DNA from: Rhizobium sp. 18065
GTDB taxonomy: Bacteria > Pseudomonadota > Alphaproteobacteria > Rhizobiales > Rhizobiaceae
Direction of reading: 5' to 3'
DNA length: 33,247 bases
Assembly (NCBI RefSeq): GCF_902706095.1
Contig: NZ_CACSJP010000019.1
Coordinates: 1-33,247 of the forward strand
The notes beneath the pieces were generated by a model. That model worked only from the letters and a program-made list of their open reading frames with translations. It was not told where the DNA came from and made no database searches. This document shows, one piece after another, positions 10,766-19,068 of this stretch. The translations under genes were made by a program, and so were the position numbers. How positions within the stretch are numbered: the stretch's first letter is position 1; each line of letters starts with the position of its first letter.

Positions 10766-12040
10766 TCAATTCTTATCCAGACCGTAGCAGGAATGCAAAG
10801 TGCGAACCGCAAGCTCCGCATAGGGACCGTCGATCAGGATGGAAATCTTGATCTCGGACGTGGTGATCGCCTTGATGTTGATGCCCTTCTCGGCCAATGC
10901 CCGGAAGGCGCTGGCGGCAACGCCGGCGTGGCTGCGCATGCCGATGCCGATGACCGAAACCTTGACGAGGCCCTTTTCGCTCTGGATGACATCGTAGCCG
11001 ATCTTGTCCTTGTTGTCGGACAGAACCTTGAGCGCCTTGTCGACGTCGCCGGAGGGAACGGTGAACGTCATGTCCGTCTTGGAACCGTCTTCCGAAATGT
11101 TCTGGACGATCATGTCGACATTGATATGGGATTCGGCCAGCGGCCCGAAGATGGCAGCCGAAACGCCCGGACGGTCGGCAAGCCGGCGCAGCGAGATCTG
11201 CGCTTCATCCTTGGCATAGGCAATACCGGTTACGACTTCCTGTTCCACGATTTCATCCTCATCACAAATCAGCGTGCCGGGCGGATTGAGCAGATCGCCC
11301 ATGCCCGGTGCATCGGGATCTTCAAAACTGGAGCGCACGAAGGTGCGGACCTTGTGAACCATGGCCAGTTCGACGGAACGGACCTGCAGGACCTTGGCGC
11401 CGAGCGATGCCATTTCCAGCATTTCCTCGAACGCCACCTTCTTCAGGCGGCGCGCCTTGGGCTCGATGCGAGGATCGGTCGTGTAGACGCCGTCGACATC
11501 TGTATAGATGTCGCAGCGGTCAGCCTTCAGGCCTGCCGCAATCGCAACCGCAGATGTATCCGAGCCGCCACGGCCGAGCGTCGCGATCCGGTTGTCCGGT
11601 CCGATGCCCTGGAAGCCGGCGACCACGGCCACCTGGCCTTCGCCCATGCGGCGAACGATGTCGGAACCGTCGATTTCCTGGATGCGGGCCGCGCCATGCG
11701 CATTGTCCGTCTTGATGGCGATCTGCCAGCCCTGCCACGAGCGCGCATTGATGCCCATAGACTGCAGCGCAATCGCCAGCAGGCCGGAAGTGACCTGCTC
11801 GCCCGAAGCGACGATGGCATCGTATTCGCGCGCATCGTAGAACGGCGAATCCGCCCCAGCGACCTTCGGCATGTTCTCGACCCAGCCGACCAGTTCATTG
11901 GTCTTGCCCGACATCGCCGAGACGACGACAGCCACTTCGTGGCCGGCATCCACCTCACGTTTCACATGGCGCGCGACATTGTGGATGCGTTCGAGATTGG
12001 CGACGGATGTACCGCCGAATTTCATGACAATGCGAGCCAT
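10766..12040 (-). CDS. lysC: Aspartate kinase
   Basis: This 424-aa enzyme phosphorylates aspartate, the first step towards lysine, threonine, methionine and diaminopimelate. It opens with the family signature MKFGGTSV (residues 6-13). The amino-acid kinase domain runs to about residue 250, with GRGGSDTSAVAIAAGL. Two C-terminal ACT domains follow, the second including SVIGIGMRSHAGVAA, so feedback inhibition by lysine and/or threonine is expected. The same frame is open further upstream to 12223, but those 61 residues look unlike any kinase and homologues begin at MARIVMKFGG. The 5' leader contains two hairpins. Confidence 0.96.
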   Translation of the reverse strand: MARIVMKFGGTSVANLERIHNVARHVKREVDAGHEVAVVVSAMSGKTNELVGWVENMPKVAGADSPFYDAREYDAIVASGEQVTSGLLAIALQSMGINARSWQGWQIAIKTDNAHGAARIQEIDGSDIVRRMGEGQVAVVAGFQGIGPDNRIATLGRGGSDTSAVAIAAGLKADRCDIYTDVDGVYTTDPRIEPKARRLKKVAFEEMLEMASLGAKVLQVRSVELAMVHKVRTFVRSSFEDPDAPGMGDLLNPPGTLICDEDEIVEQEVVTGIAYAKDEAQISLRRLADRPGVSAAIFGPLAESHINVDMIVQNISEDGSKTDMTFTVPSGDVDKALKVLSDNKDKIGYDVIQSEKGLVKVSVIGIGMRSHAGVAASAFRALAEKGINIKAITTSEIKISILIDGPYAELAVRTLHSCYGLDKN

Positions 12041-12067
12041 AGACTTGAACCGTATGCCCTTGAGAAA

Positions 12068-12111
12068 CGCCGGAAACCCGGCGAAGAAACACCGGTCTTT
12101 CTGGAAACCGG
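12068..12111 (-). promoter_or_regulatory. Tandem hairpins in the lysC leader
   Basis: On the minus strand the leader shows CCGGT-10-ACCGG (within about 12092-12111), then CGCCGG-GTTT-CCGGCG (12083-12068), which runs into TTTCTC. The second hairpin looks like a weak intrinsic terminator 27 bases before the lysC ATG. The two stems carry related CCGG/TTTCC sequence, so alternative pairing is possible. No leader peptide or lysine riboswitch core is recognised. Regulation by attenuation is inference. Confidence 0.4.
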
Positions 12112-12217
12112 CAGGTTGCGGCGCTTTTAGCGAATAAGCGCGGGACACGCAACGGTCACTTAGGCCCGTATCGGTACGCTTGCAGGCGCTTTTCTGTCGC
12201 GGATCGGGCGAGACCTC

Positions 12218-12232
12218 TGCCATAATTTGGCA
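12218..12232. promoter_or_regulatory. Inverted repeat TGCCA-5-TGGCA between lysC and lpiA
   Basis: A perfect 5-bp dyad with an A+T-only centre lies about 80 bp upstream of lpiA in the divergent region. The form suits a dimeric regulator, but no named regulator's site is recognised. Confidence 0.4.
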
Positions 12233-12312
12233 CGAATTCGAGCGCCAACCATCACCTGCCTGGCTGGGAGCGGGTCTGCAGCAAGTCTCGAAATGAAATC
12301 GGATCGCTTGTC

Positions 12313-14934
12313 ATGAAGCCAACGCTCGACAGTTCCACGCTCGACCAGGACGCCACGAACAATCCCGAAGCCCTCGACCTCCCTACGCCTTCCGCATTCA
12401 GCCGCCATGCAAAGCCGATAGCCGCGGTCCTGACATTGGCCGTCTTCTCCATGGTCGGCTTTGCCATCTACCGCCTGACCGAGGAAGTGACCTATGCCGA
12501 CGTCATCCGGGGCCTGCAGGCAACCGGCACGGGTTCGATCCTGCTTGCCGTTCTCTTCACCGCCTTGAGCTTCGCCACGCTCTGCTTCTACGACCTGAAT
12601 GCCCTGTCCTATATCGGCCGCAGGCGCCCGATCGCAGAAGTCGCCCTGACGGCCTTCAGCGCCTATGCCGTCGGCAATGTCGCGGGCTTCGGCGCGCTGT
12701 CGGGTGGCGCCATCCGCTACCGGGCCTATTCCCGTGCCGGCCTTGCGCCGGACGAGATCGGCCGCATCGTCGCCTTCGTCACCCTGTCCTTCTCGCTTGG
12801 CCTCGCCATCATCACCGCACTCGCCCTGATCCCCATGTCGGGCGAGATCGCGCCGCTGATCGGGCTCGATCCCGCATGGTTGCTCGGCGGTGCCGTCGTC
12901 GTGCTGATCGGCATCGGCAGCCTGCTGATCATCGCCAGCCGCGACGGCCTGAAGATCGGCAAGATGACGCTTCGGCTGGCCGACAGCCGCACCCTGTCGC
13001 GCCAGTTCCTCGTCACCGTGCTCGACATCGCCTTCTCGGCAACCGTGCTTTACGTGCTTCTGCCTCCCGAAGCCGCCATCAGCTGGCCGGCATTTTTCTG
13101 CGTCTACGCAGTTGCCATCGGCGTCGGCATTGTCAGCCATGTCCCAGCCGGCATCGGCGTGTTCGAAACGGTGATGATCGCCACGCTCGGCAGCCGCATC
13201 GGCACCGACGCCGTGCTCGCAGCCCTCGTCGCCTATCGCCTGATCTACTATGTCCTGCCGCTCCTGATCGCCATTCTGCTGGTCACCATCAGCGAATTGC
13301 GTCATCTCGCCGGAAGCCCCCTCTCCACCGGCATCGCCCGCACGGCCGGTCGGCTGGCCCCGCCCCTGTTGGCGGCCCTGGCGCTGGTCCTCGGCACCAT
13401 GCTGATCGTCTCGAGCGTCACGCCGACACCGGACACCAATCTGGACATTCTGGCCGGCTACCTGCCCCTGCCGCTTGTCGAAGGTGCACATTTCCTCGCC
13501 AGTCTGACCGGTCTGTTGCTGATCGTCGTCGCCCGCGGCATGGCCCAGCGTCTCGACGGCGCCTGGTGGGCGGCCGTGGCTCTGTCGCTGCTCGCCCTGT
13601 TGCTGTCCATCGCCAAGGCAATCGCCCTTTTCGAAGCGGCCATGCTGGCAATCCTTCTCGTCGGCCTGCTGTCCAGCCGCCGGGCTTTCACCCGCCCCGC
13701 CTCGCTGCGCCAGGCCCTGACAACATCCTGGCTTCTTGCCATGGCCGTGCTGGTCATCGGCGCCGTCGTCATCCTGCTCTTCGTCTACCGCGATGTCGAA
13801 TACAGTCACGAACTCTGGTGGCAGTTCGAGTTTTCCGCCGAAGCCCCCCGTTCGCTGCGCGCCGCCCTCGGGCTTGCCATTGCCTCCAGTGCCATCGCGC
13901 TGTTCAGCCTGACGCGACCGGCAAGCCAAGCCGTTCTGCCCTCCGGCGACGAGGACATCTCGGCCGCCGTCGAGATGCTGAACCGCAACGGGATCGCCGA
14001 TGCCAATCTCGTCCGTACCGGCGACAAGACGGTGATGTTTTCGCCCGACGGCAAGGCTTTCCTCATGTATGGCAAGCAGGGCCGGTCCTTCATCGCCTTT
14101 CTCGATCCGATCGGGCCGAAGGCCTCGCGCAACGAACTGGTCTGGCAGTTCGTCGAGACCGCCCGCGCTGCCGGCTGCCGGGCGGTGTTCTACCAGGCCT
14201 CCCCCGTCCTGCTGCCGGCCATCGCCGATGCCGGCATGAAAGCCTTCAAGCTCGGCGAACTCGCCGTCGTCGACCTGTCCAGTTTTGATCTGAAAGGTGG
14301 CAAATGGGCCGGCCTGCGTCAGTCCGCCACCCGTGCTGAACGCGACGGCCTGACGTTCGAAATCGTCGAGGCGGAAAACGTTGCAGGCGTGTTGGAAGAC
14401 CTTCGCGCGATCTCGGATGCCTGGCTCGCCCATCATCGCGCCAAGGAAAAGGGCTTTTCGCTCGGCGCCTTCACCGATGCCTATATGCTGTCCCAGTCGG
14501 TCGCGATCCTGCGTTTCGAAGGCCGTATCGTCGCCTTCGCCAATATCCTGCTGACCGACACCAAGGAGGAAGCCTCCATCGACCTGATGCGGTTTTCGCC
14601 CGATGCGCCGAAAGGCGCGATGGATTATCTGTTCATCAGCCTGCTCACCCGGCTGCGCGATCGGGGTTTCCAGCATTTCAATCTCGGCATGGCGCCGCTT
14701 TCCGGCCTGTCGCGCCGCCAGGTGGCGCCCGTCTGGGACCGCATCGCCAACACATTCTACGAACACGGCGAACGGCTCTACAACTTCAAGGGCCTGCGCG
14801 CCTTCAAGGCAAAATTCCACCCCGACTGGCAGCCCCGTTATCTGGCCGTCTCCGGCGGCCTCAACCCTATCCTTGCCCTCGTCGATGCAACGCTTCTGAT
14901 CGGCGGCGGCCTGAAAGGCGTGGTGAAGAAATGA
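12313..14934 (+). CDS. lpiA: Lysyl-phosphatidylglycerol synthase/flippase, MprF/LpiA family
   Basis: This 873-aa membrane protein transfers lysine from Lys-tRNA to phosphatidylglycerol and flips the product. That makes the envelope less negative and confers acid and cationic-peptide tolerance. The N-terminal part is a multi-spanning UPF0104-type flippase domain (about residues 35-330) with GFGALSGGAIRYR. Further helices run to about 530. A soluble C-terminal DUF2156 synthase domain (about 550-860) contains FSPDGKAFLMYGKQG and FNLGMAPLSGL. The start has only a weak CGGA upstream. It overlaps acvB by ATGA. In rhizobia this pair is lpiA-atvA and is acid-induced; that regulation is established for relatives, not shown here. 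Confidence 0.93.
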   Translation: MKPTLDSSTLDQDATNNPEALDLPTPSAFSRHAKPIAAVLTLAVFSMVGFAIYRLTEEVTYADVIRGLQATGTGSILLAVLFTALSFATLCFYDLNALSYIGRRRPIAEVALTAFSAYAVGNVAGFGALSGGAIRYRAYSRAGLAPDEIGRIVAFVTLSFSLGLAIITALALIPMSGEIAPLIGLDPAWLLGGAVVVLIGIGSLLIIASRDGLKIGKMTLRLADSRTLSRQFLVTVLDIAFSATVLYVLLPPEAAISWPAFFCVYAVAIGVGIVSHVPAGIGVFETVMIATLGSRIGTDAVLAALVAYRLIYYVLPLLIAILLVTISELRHLAGSPLSTGIARTAGRLAPPLLAALALVLGTMLIVSSVTPTPDTNLDILAGYLPLPLVEGAHFLASLTGLLLIVVARGMAQRLDGAWWAAVALSLLALLLSIAKAIALFEAAMLAILLVGLLSSRRAFTRPASLRQALTTSWLLAMAVLVIGAVVILLFVYRDVEYSHELWWQFEFSAEAPRSLRAALGLAIASSAIALFSLTRPASQAVLPSGDEDISAAVEMLNRNGIADANLVRTGDKTVMFSPDGKAFLMYGKQGRSFIAFLDPIGPKASRNELVWQFVETARAAGCRAVFYQASPVLLPAIADAGMKAFKLGELAVVDLSSFDLKGGKWAGLRQSATRAERDGLTFEIVEAENVAGVLEDLRAISDAWLAHHRAKEKGFSLGAFTDAYMLSQSVAILRFEGRIVAFANILLTDTKEEASIDLMRFSPDAPKGAMDYLFISLLTRLRDRGFQHFNLGMAPLSGLSRRQVAPVWDRIANTFYEHGERLYNFKGLRAFKAKFHPDWQPRYLAVSGGLNPILALVDATLLIGGGLKGVVKK

Positions 14935-16298
14935 ACCCCATCCTCAAGGCAGGTCTGCTCGCCCTTCCGCTCCTGTCGACCGTGCCCACGCTGGCACCTG
15001 CCCTGGCCCAGGAGCCGCCGCTCGACACCGGCATGATCCCGGCACCGGTCACGCTTTTACCCGACGACGACGCCCGTGCACTCGTCGTCCTGCTGTCGGA
15101 CGGCGCCGGCTGGCAGACGGGCGACCAGGCCGAGGCCGAACGCTTGCAGGGCAATGGCGGGATCGTTATCGGCATCGACACGCCGAAATACCTGGCCTCG
15201 CTGTCCACCGACAAGGGCGACTGCATCTACACGGTCTCCGACATCGAGGAACTCAGCCACCAGCTGCAGCGCAAGGCCGGCAACACCGCCTTCCTGCCGC
15301 CGATCATCGCCGGACGTGGCGAAGGCGGCGCGCTGGCGCTGGCCATCCTTGCCCAGACCCCCAAGGCCACGATCGGCCAGACACTGGCGCTCGACCCGCA
15401 GGCCGGCATTCCGCTGGCAAAGCAATTGTGCACGCCGGCGGAAAAGACCAAGGCCGGCGACCGTATGCAATACGCCCTGACCGACGGCGACCTGCCCGAT
15501 CCGGCAACGGTTCTGGTCAGCGACAAGGCCCCCAAGGACGGCGTGGACCACGTCCAGTCGCTCATCACCAAACATCCAGACATTGATCTGAGAGAAATCA
15601 CCGACGCCCCCGACACGACCTTTTCCGCCACTCTCGACGAACTGATCGCGGTCCAGAGCCAGACCGACAGCCCTCTGGGAATGCCGCTGACGATCCTCGA
15701 TGCGAGCCCGTCCCGCGATACGATGGCGGTGATCTATTCCGGCGATGGCGGCTGGCGCGACCTCGATAGCGAAGTCGCCAGCCAGCTCCAGTCATCCGGC
15801 ATCCCGATCGTCGGCATCGACTCACTGCGCTATTTCTGGTCCGAGCGCACGCCGGAGCAGACAAGCAGCGATCTGGCCGAGATTATCCACACCTACGGCA
15901 AGCGCTGGAACGTCCACCACGTGCTGCTGGTCGGATATTCCTTCGGCGCCGACATTCTCCCGGCTGCATTCAACGGCCTGCCGGACAAGCTGAAATCCCG
16001 CGTGCCGCAGATCAGCCTGCTCGCCCTGTCCCATCAGGTGGATTATGAAGTCTCGGTATCGGGCTGGCTCGGTCAGGCGGCAAGCACAGGCCACGACCCG
16101 CTGGATGATATCCGAAAGATCTCCCCCTCGCTGGTTCAGTGTTTCTACGGGTCGGACGAGGAAGACGATGCGTGCCGCGACCTCGTCGGCTCAGATGTCG
16201 AAACGCAAGAGATCGCCGGAGGCCATCACTTTGATGGCAATTACCAGGCCCTGGCCAAACGCATTACCGACGGTCTGGCAAGACGCATCCAGAATTGA
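14931..16298 (+). CDS. acvB: AcvB/VirJ family protein (probable periplasmic lysyl-phosphatidylglycerol hydrolase)
   Basis: This 455-aa protein has a signal peptide ending near LAPALAQ (residues 1-27), so it is periplasmic. It is built of two related alpha/beta-hydrolase (VirJ-like) halves. The C-terminal half carries a lipase box G-Y-S-F-G with Ser337 and a terminal GGHHFDG histidine (432/433). The matching place in the N-terminal half reads G-R-G-E-G (128-132), with glutamate in place of the serine, so that half is probably not catalytic. In Agrobacterium, AcvB hydrolyses lysyl-PG made by the LpiA partner and is needed for virulence; in R. tropici the homologue is AtvA. No vir genes are nearby, so a general envelope role is likely. 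Confidence 0.92.
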   Translation: MNPILKAGLLALPLLSTVPTLAPALAQEPPLDTGMIPAPVTLLPDDDARALVVLLSDGAGWQTGDQAEAERLQGNGGIVIGIDTPKYLASLSTDKGDCIYTVSDIEELSHQLQRKAGNTAFLPPIIAGRGEGGALALAILAQTPKATIGQTLALDPQAGIPLAKQLCTPAEKTKAGDRMQYALTDGDLPDPATVLVSDKAPKDGVDHVQSLITKHPDIDLREITDAPDTTFSATLDELIAVQSQTDSPLGMPLTILDASPSRDTMAVIYSGDGGWRDLDSEVASQLQSSGIPIVGIDSLRYFWSERTPEQTSSDLAEIIHTYGKRWNVHHVLLVGYSFGADILPAAFNGLPDKLKSRVPQISLLALSHQVDYEVSVSGWLGQAASTGHDPLDDIRKISPSLVQCFYGSDEEDDACRDLVGSDVETQEIAGGHHFDGNYQALAKRITDGLARRIQN

Positions 16299-16308
16299 CG
16301 ACAACAGA

Positions 16309-16332
16309 AAAGGGCGCCAATCGGCGCCCTTT
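16309..16332. terminator. Bidirectional terminator between acvB and the SH3 gene
   Basis: A perfect 10-bp stem, AAAGGGCGCC with GGCGCCCTTT, closes a 4-base loop (AATC). It lies 10 bases after the acvB stop and 21 bases after the end of the opposing SH3 gene. The U-runs are short (three, inside the stem), so efficiency is uncertain. Confidence 0.75.
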
Positions 16333-16353
16333 CCGGATCATGTGTAGCGTGCG

Positions 16354-16998
16354 TCAGTTTCCCTGGCGGGCGCGGCAATTCGGATCCTGCCCGCAGAACA
16401 GCTGGAAGGCATTCGGATTGCGATTGTCACGCGGGCCACCCGCGCGGCGCTGATCCTCGCGGCGGTCGCGGTCACGCTGCAATTCCTGCGCCCGCTGGTC
16501 ACTGTCGCGACGAATGTCGCGGGCCCGCTCCTCGTTGAGCTGATGGTTTCGGTCGAACTGCGGACGGTTATAGCGGTCGTCACTACCCGGACGGTAATCG
16601 CCATCGCGCCAGCGGTCACGATCCCGGTAGAAGTCCCGGCCGCGATAATTGTCGTCCCAGTAGCGCCCGATGCTGAACGTCACCGAAGGAATCCCGAGCG
16701 GACGATAGTATTCGGGGCCGACGTAAACCCGGCGCTGCGAAACGCTCGCCTGCAGATACGATCCCGATACCCAGCCGCGATAGCCGGCGAAGGACACGTC
16801 GCACCAGTTGGCCGATGTCATGCAGCCGACAATGTTGACGCGGGTACCAGCGGGCACAACCACAACGGCGGGATAGCGGGTGCTCGGACCGGACCGCATA
16901 TTGACATTGGCGGTCGAAAAAGCCGGCGCGGCCTCGGCGATGACGGGAACCATTGTGGCCGACACGGCCGCTGCCGCCAAAACCAAGAACTTGTGCAT
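16354..16998 (-). CDS. Secreted SH3 (SH3b) domain protein
   Basis: This 214-aa protein has a signal peptide (MHKFLVLAAAAVSA, cleavage near AEAAPA). A bacterial SH3 domain follows (about 27-86) with NVNMRSGPSTRYPAVVVVP, the classic start of SH3_3 domains that bind cell-wall peptides or act as spacers. The rest is strongly charged, rich in R, D, Y and N with many RD pairs, and ends in a short part with two cysteines. The start at 16998 is chosen because a perfect AAGGAGA stands just upstream; the ATG eight codons earlier does not fit a signal peptide. A periplasmic or surface role is inferred; no enzyme domain is present. It is divergent from ubiG. Confidence 0.88.
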   Translation of the reverse strand: MHKFLVLAAAAVSATMVPVIAEAAPAFSTANVNMRSGPSTRYPAVVVVPAGTRVNIVGCMTSANWCDVSFAGYRGWVSGSYLQASVSQRRVYVGPEYYRPLGIPSVTFSIGRYWDDNYRGRDFYRDRDRWRDGDYRPGSDDRYNRPQFDRNHQLNEERARDIRRDSDQRAQELQRDRDRREDQRRAGGPRDNRNPNAFQLFCGQDPNCRARQGN

Positions 16999-17179
16999 CG
17001 TAGATCTCCTTGAACTCATCACGGCAAAGCCGCCTGTATATGCGAATCGTGTAAGCGAAACGTCGAACCATCGGCCAAGGTTCCGCCTTCGCGCTGACCA
17101 GAGCCTGCGACCATGCCGCTCTTGACTTTGCGGGCCGATAATCCGACTTGAAGCGCAACCACCTTAAGAGGGCAGCATC

Positions 17180-17929
17180 ATGACCGCAGAGGCACGCACC
17201 ACCATTGATCAGTCCGAAGTCGATCGCTTTTCCGCCATGGCGGCGGAATGGTGGGACCCGACCGGCAAGTTCCGCCCGCTGCACAAGATCAACCCCGTGC
17301 GCCTCGCCTATATCCGCGACATGGTCTGCGCCCACTATGGCCGTGACCCAAAGGCCCATCGCCCATTGGAAGGCCTGCGTATCCTCGATATCGGCTGCGG
17401 CGGCGGCCTGTTGTCGGAACCGGTTGCCCGCATGGGTGCCGATGTCCTAGGGGCCGATGCCTCCGAAAAAAACATCAAGATCGCCATGACCCATGCTGCC
17501 CAGAGCGGCGTCCCCGTCGACTACCGCGCCGTCACCGCCGAAGCGCTCGCAGAAGCCGGCGAGACCTTCGACATCGTGCTCAACATGGAAGTCGTCGAAC
17601 ATGTCGCCGACGTCGATTTCTTCCTGTCGACCTGCGCTTCCATGGTCCGCCCCGGTGGCATGATGCTGGTCTCGACGATCAACCGCACCTTCAAGGCCGC
17701 AGCGCTTGCCATCGTCGGTGCCGAATATCTTCTGCGCTGGCTGCCGCGCGGCACGCATCAATACGAAAAGCTGGTGCGCCCTGAGGAAATCGAAGCACCC
17801 CTGACAGCGAGCGGCATGCAGGTCGTCGAGATGAAGGGGGTGTTCTTCAATCCGCTGCAGAACCAGTGGAACCTGTCGTCCGATATCGACGTGAACTACA
17901 TGGTCCTCGCCAGGCGGCCGGCTGCATGA
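17180..17929 (+). CDS. ubiG: Bifunctional 2-polyprenyl-6-hydroxyphenol/3-demethylubiquinol O-methyltransferase UbiG
   Basis: This 249-aa enzyme performs both O-methylations in ubiquinone synthesis. It is a class I SAM methyltransferase with motif I LDIGCGGG (69-76). Family hallmarks include EWWDPTGKFRPLHKINPVR near the N-terminus, NMEVVEHV, and STINRTFKA. The C-terminal NWNL-type segment appears as NQWNLSSDIDVNY. AAGAGGG precedes the ATG. Its stop overlaps the start of the DUF924 gene in ATGA (17926-17929). Confidence 0.97.
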   Translation: MTAEARTTIDQSEVDRFSAMAAEWWDPTGKFRPLHKINPVRLAYIRDMVCAHYGRDPKAHRPLEGLRILDIGCGGGLLSEPVARMGADVLGADASEKNIKIAMTHAAQSGVPVDYRAVTAEALAEAGETFDIVLNMEVVEHVADVDFFLSTCASMVRPGGMMLVSTINRTFKAAALAIVGAEYLLRWLPRGTHQYEKLVRPEEIEAPLTASGMQVVEMKGVFFNPLQNQWNLSSDIDVNYMVLARRPAA

Positions 17930-18477
17930 GTTCCGCGCAGGATGTCATGGCCTTCTGGCGCGATACCGGACGCGAAAAGTGGTTCGTCAAGGATGAGGCG
18001 CTCGACGCCGAGCTCAAGGCGCGTTTCACCGATCTGCATTTCGCCGCCGCCCGCAACGAATGCAGCGACGGGCTGGACACGCCGGACGGCACGCTCGCCC
18101 TCTTGATCCTGCTCGACCAGTTCCCGCGCAACATGTTCCGCGGCAGCGGCCATGCCTTCGCCACCGACCCGCTTGCTCTATCCATAGCAAGGCAGGCCGT
18201 CAGCAAAGGCTTAGACAGGCTGGTCGATCCGCCGATGGCGATCTTCTTCTACCTGCCCTTCGAGCATTCCGAGGATCCTGCCGACCAGCAGACCAGCATA
18301 GATCTGTTCACCACCCATCACGAACGGGTCGATGACGCAGAATGCCTGCGCTACGCGGTGGTCCATCAGGAGATCATCACCCGCTTCGGCCGCTTCCCCC
18401 ACCGCAATGCGGCTCTTGGGCGCGCAACCACGGCCGAGGAGCAGACCTACCTGGATGACGGCGGCTTCAAGGGCTGA
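17926..18477 (+). CDS. DUF924 family protein
   Basis: This 183-aa soluble protein matches the DUF924 (COG3803) family by its conserved blocks FWRDTGREKWFVKD, LDQFPRNMFRGS, FFYLPFEHSED and RFGRFPHRNAALGR. The family is thought to have a helical, TPR-like fold; no reaction is established. The start at 17926 overlaps the ubiG stop by 4 bp, which implies coupled translation. A longer in-frame start inside ubiG is unlikely. Length and motifs are normal for the family. Confidence 0.9.
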   Translation: MSSAQDVMAFWRDTGREKWFVKDEALDAELKARFTDLHFAAARNECSDGLDTPDGTLALLILLDQFPRNMFRGSGHAFATDPLALSIARQAVSKGLDRLVDPPMAIFFYLPFEHSEDPADQQTSIDLFTTHHERVDDAECLRYAVVHQEIITRFGRFPHRNAALGRATTAEEQTYLDDGGFKG

Positions 18478-18483
18478 ACCGGA

Positions 18484-19068
18484 TCAGGCCGGCAGCGTCT
18501 TCACGACCTCCAGCAGGTCGTGCTGGCCGGCCATGTTCTCGGCGGCGATCCGTTTCACGCGATCCCGGTCGATGCGATACGGCGCACCTTGCGGATCGAA
18601 AGACTGCTTGAAGGTGAAGGCATGCGCCGAGGCGCCCTTGTCGGCCAGTTCCTCGAGGCGTGCCACGCCCTCTGCCCAATCCGGCCTCTGTCCCGCCTCG
18701 ACCCAGAACAGCACGAGTGGCGGCCAGGTCTGCACAACGTTCCAGCGGCGTGCGTTCTTCAGCGCCTCGGCATGCACGCCCGAATAGGAAAAGGCCATCA
18801 GGCTCTCGAGGTCGAGCCATAGCGACAATGAGGACGGCCCGCTTTCGCGACCGCTTGCTTTGATAAATCTTGGAAATACCTGCTCGCCCCAGCTCTCTGG
18901 CCCGGGCTCTCCATCATAGCCGGAACGACCCACATAACCGCCGGCACGTCTTGCAGCCTCGAAATTGAACGGCTCGCGTCTGACGAAGCCGGCAACCGCC
19001 GGATCGTCATGGTCGGCAACATGAAGACCGAAATTATAGAGTGCGATATGGTGAACTGGCCCACTCAA
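18484..19068 (-). CDS. DUF3291 domain-containing protein
   Basis: This 194-aa soluble protein is recognised as DUF3291 from HIALYNFGLHV at the N-terminus, LSLWLDLESLMAFSYSGVHAEALK in the middle and WPPLVLFWVEAG. The fold in this family is thought to be a ferredoxin-like alpha/beta barrel; its activity is unknown. It is the last gene of the comF-grxC-amidase-DUF1178-DUF3291 series, overlapping DUF1178 by ATGA (19065-19068). It converges on the DUF924 gene with only 6 bases between, and no terminator is visible there. Confidence 0.85.
   Translation of the reverse strand: MSGPVHHIALYNFGLHVADHDDPAVAGFVRREPFNFEAARRAGGYVGRSGYDGEPGPESWGEQVFPRFIKASGRESGPSSLSLWLDLESLMAFSYSGVHAEALKNARRWNVVQTWPPLVLFWVEAGQRPDWAEGVARLEELADKGASAHAFTFKQSFDPQGAPYRIDRDRVKRIAAENMAGQHDLLEVVKTLPA

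Noticed and set aside
12041..12223. 61-residue N-terminal extension of aspartate kinase
   Set aside because: The frame is open, but homologues start at MARIVMKFGG and the region looks like a structured leader and promoter.
12160..14820. 886-codon open frame on the minus strand opposite lpiA
   Set aside because: It is the antisense shadow of a G+C-rich gene: its translation is low-complexity Q/G/D/E/R-rich with no domain, while the plus-strand frame is a clear MprF/LpiA protein.
14931..16298. Evidence for a Ti-plasmid or virulence region because of the acvB/virJ homologue
   Set aside because: Chromosomal acvB next to lpiA is the normal arrangement; no vir genes, T-DNA borders or plasmid functions are seen.
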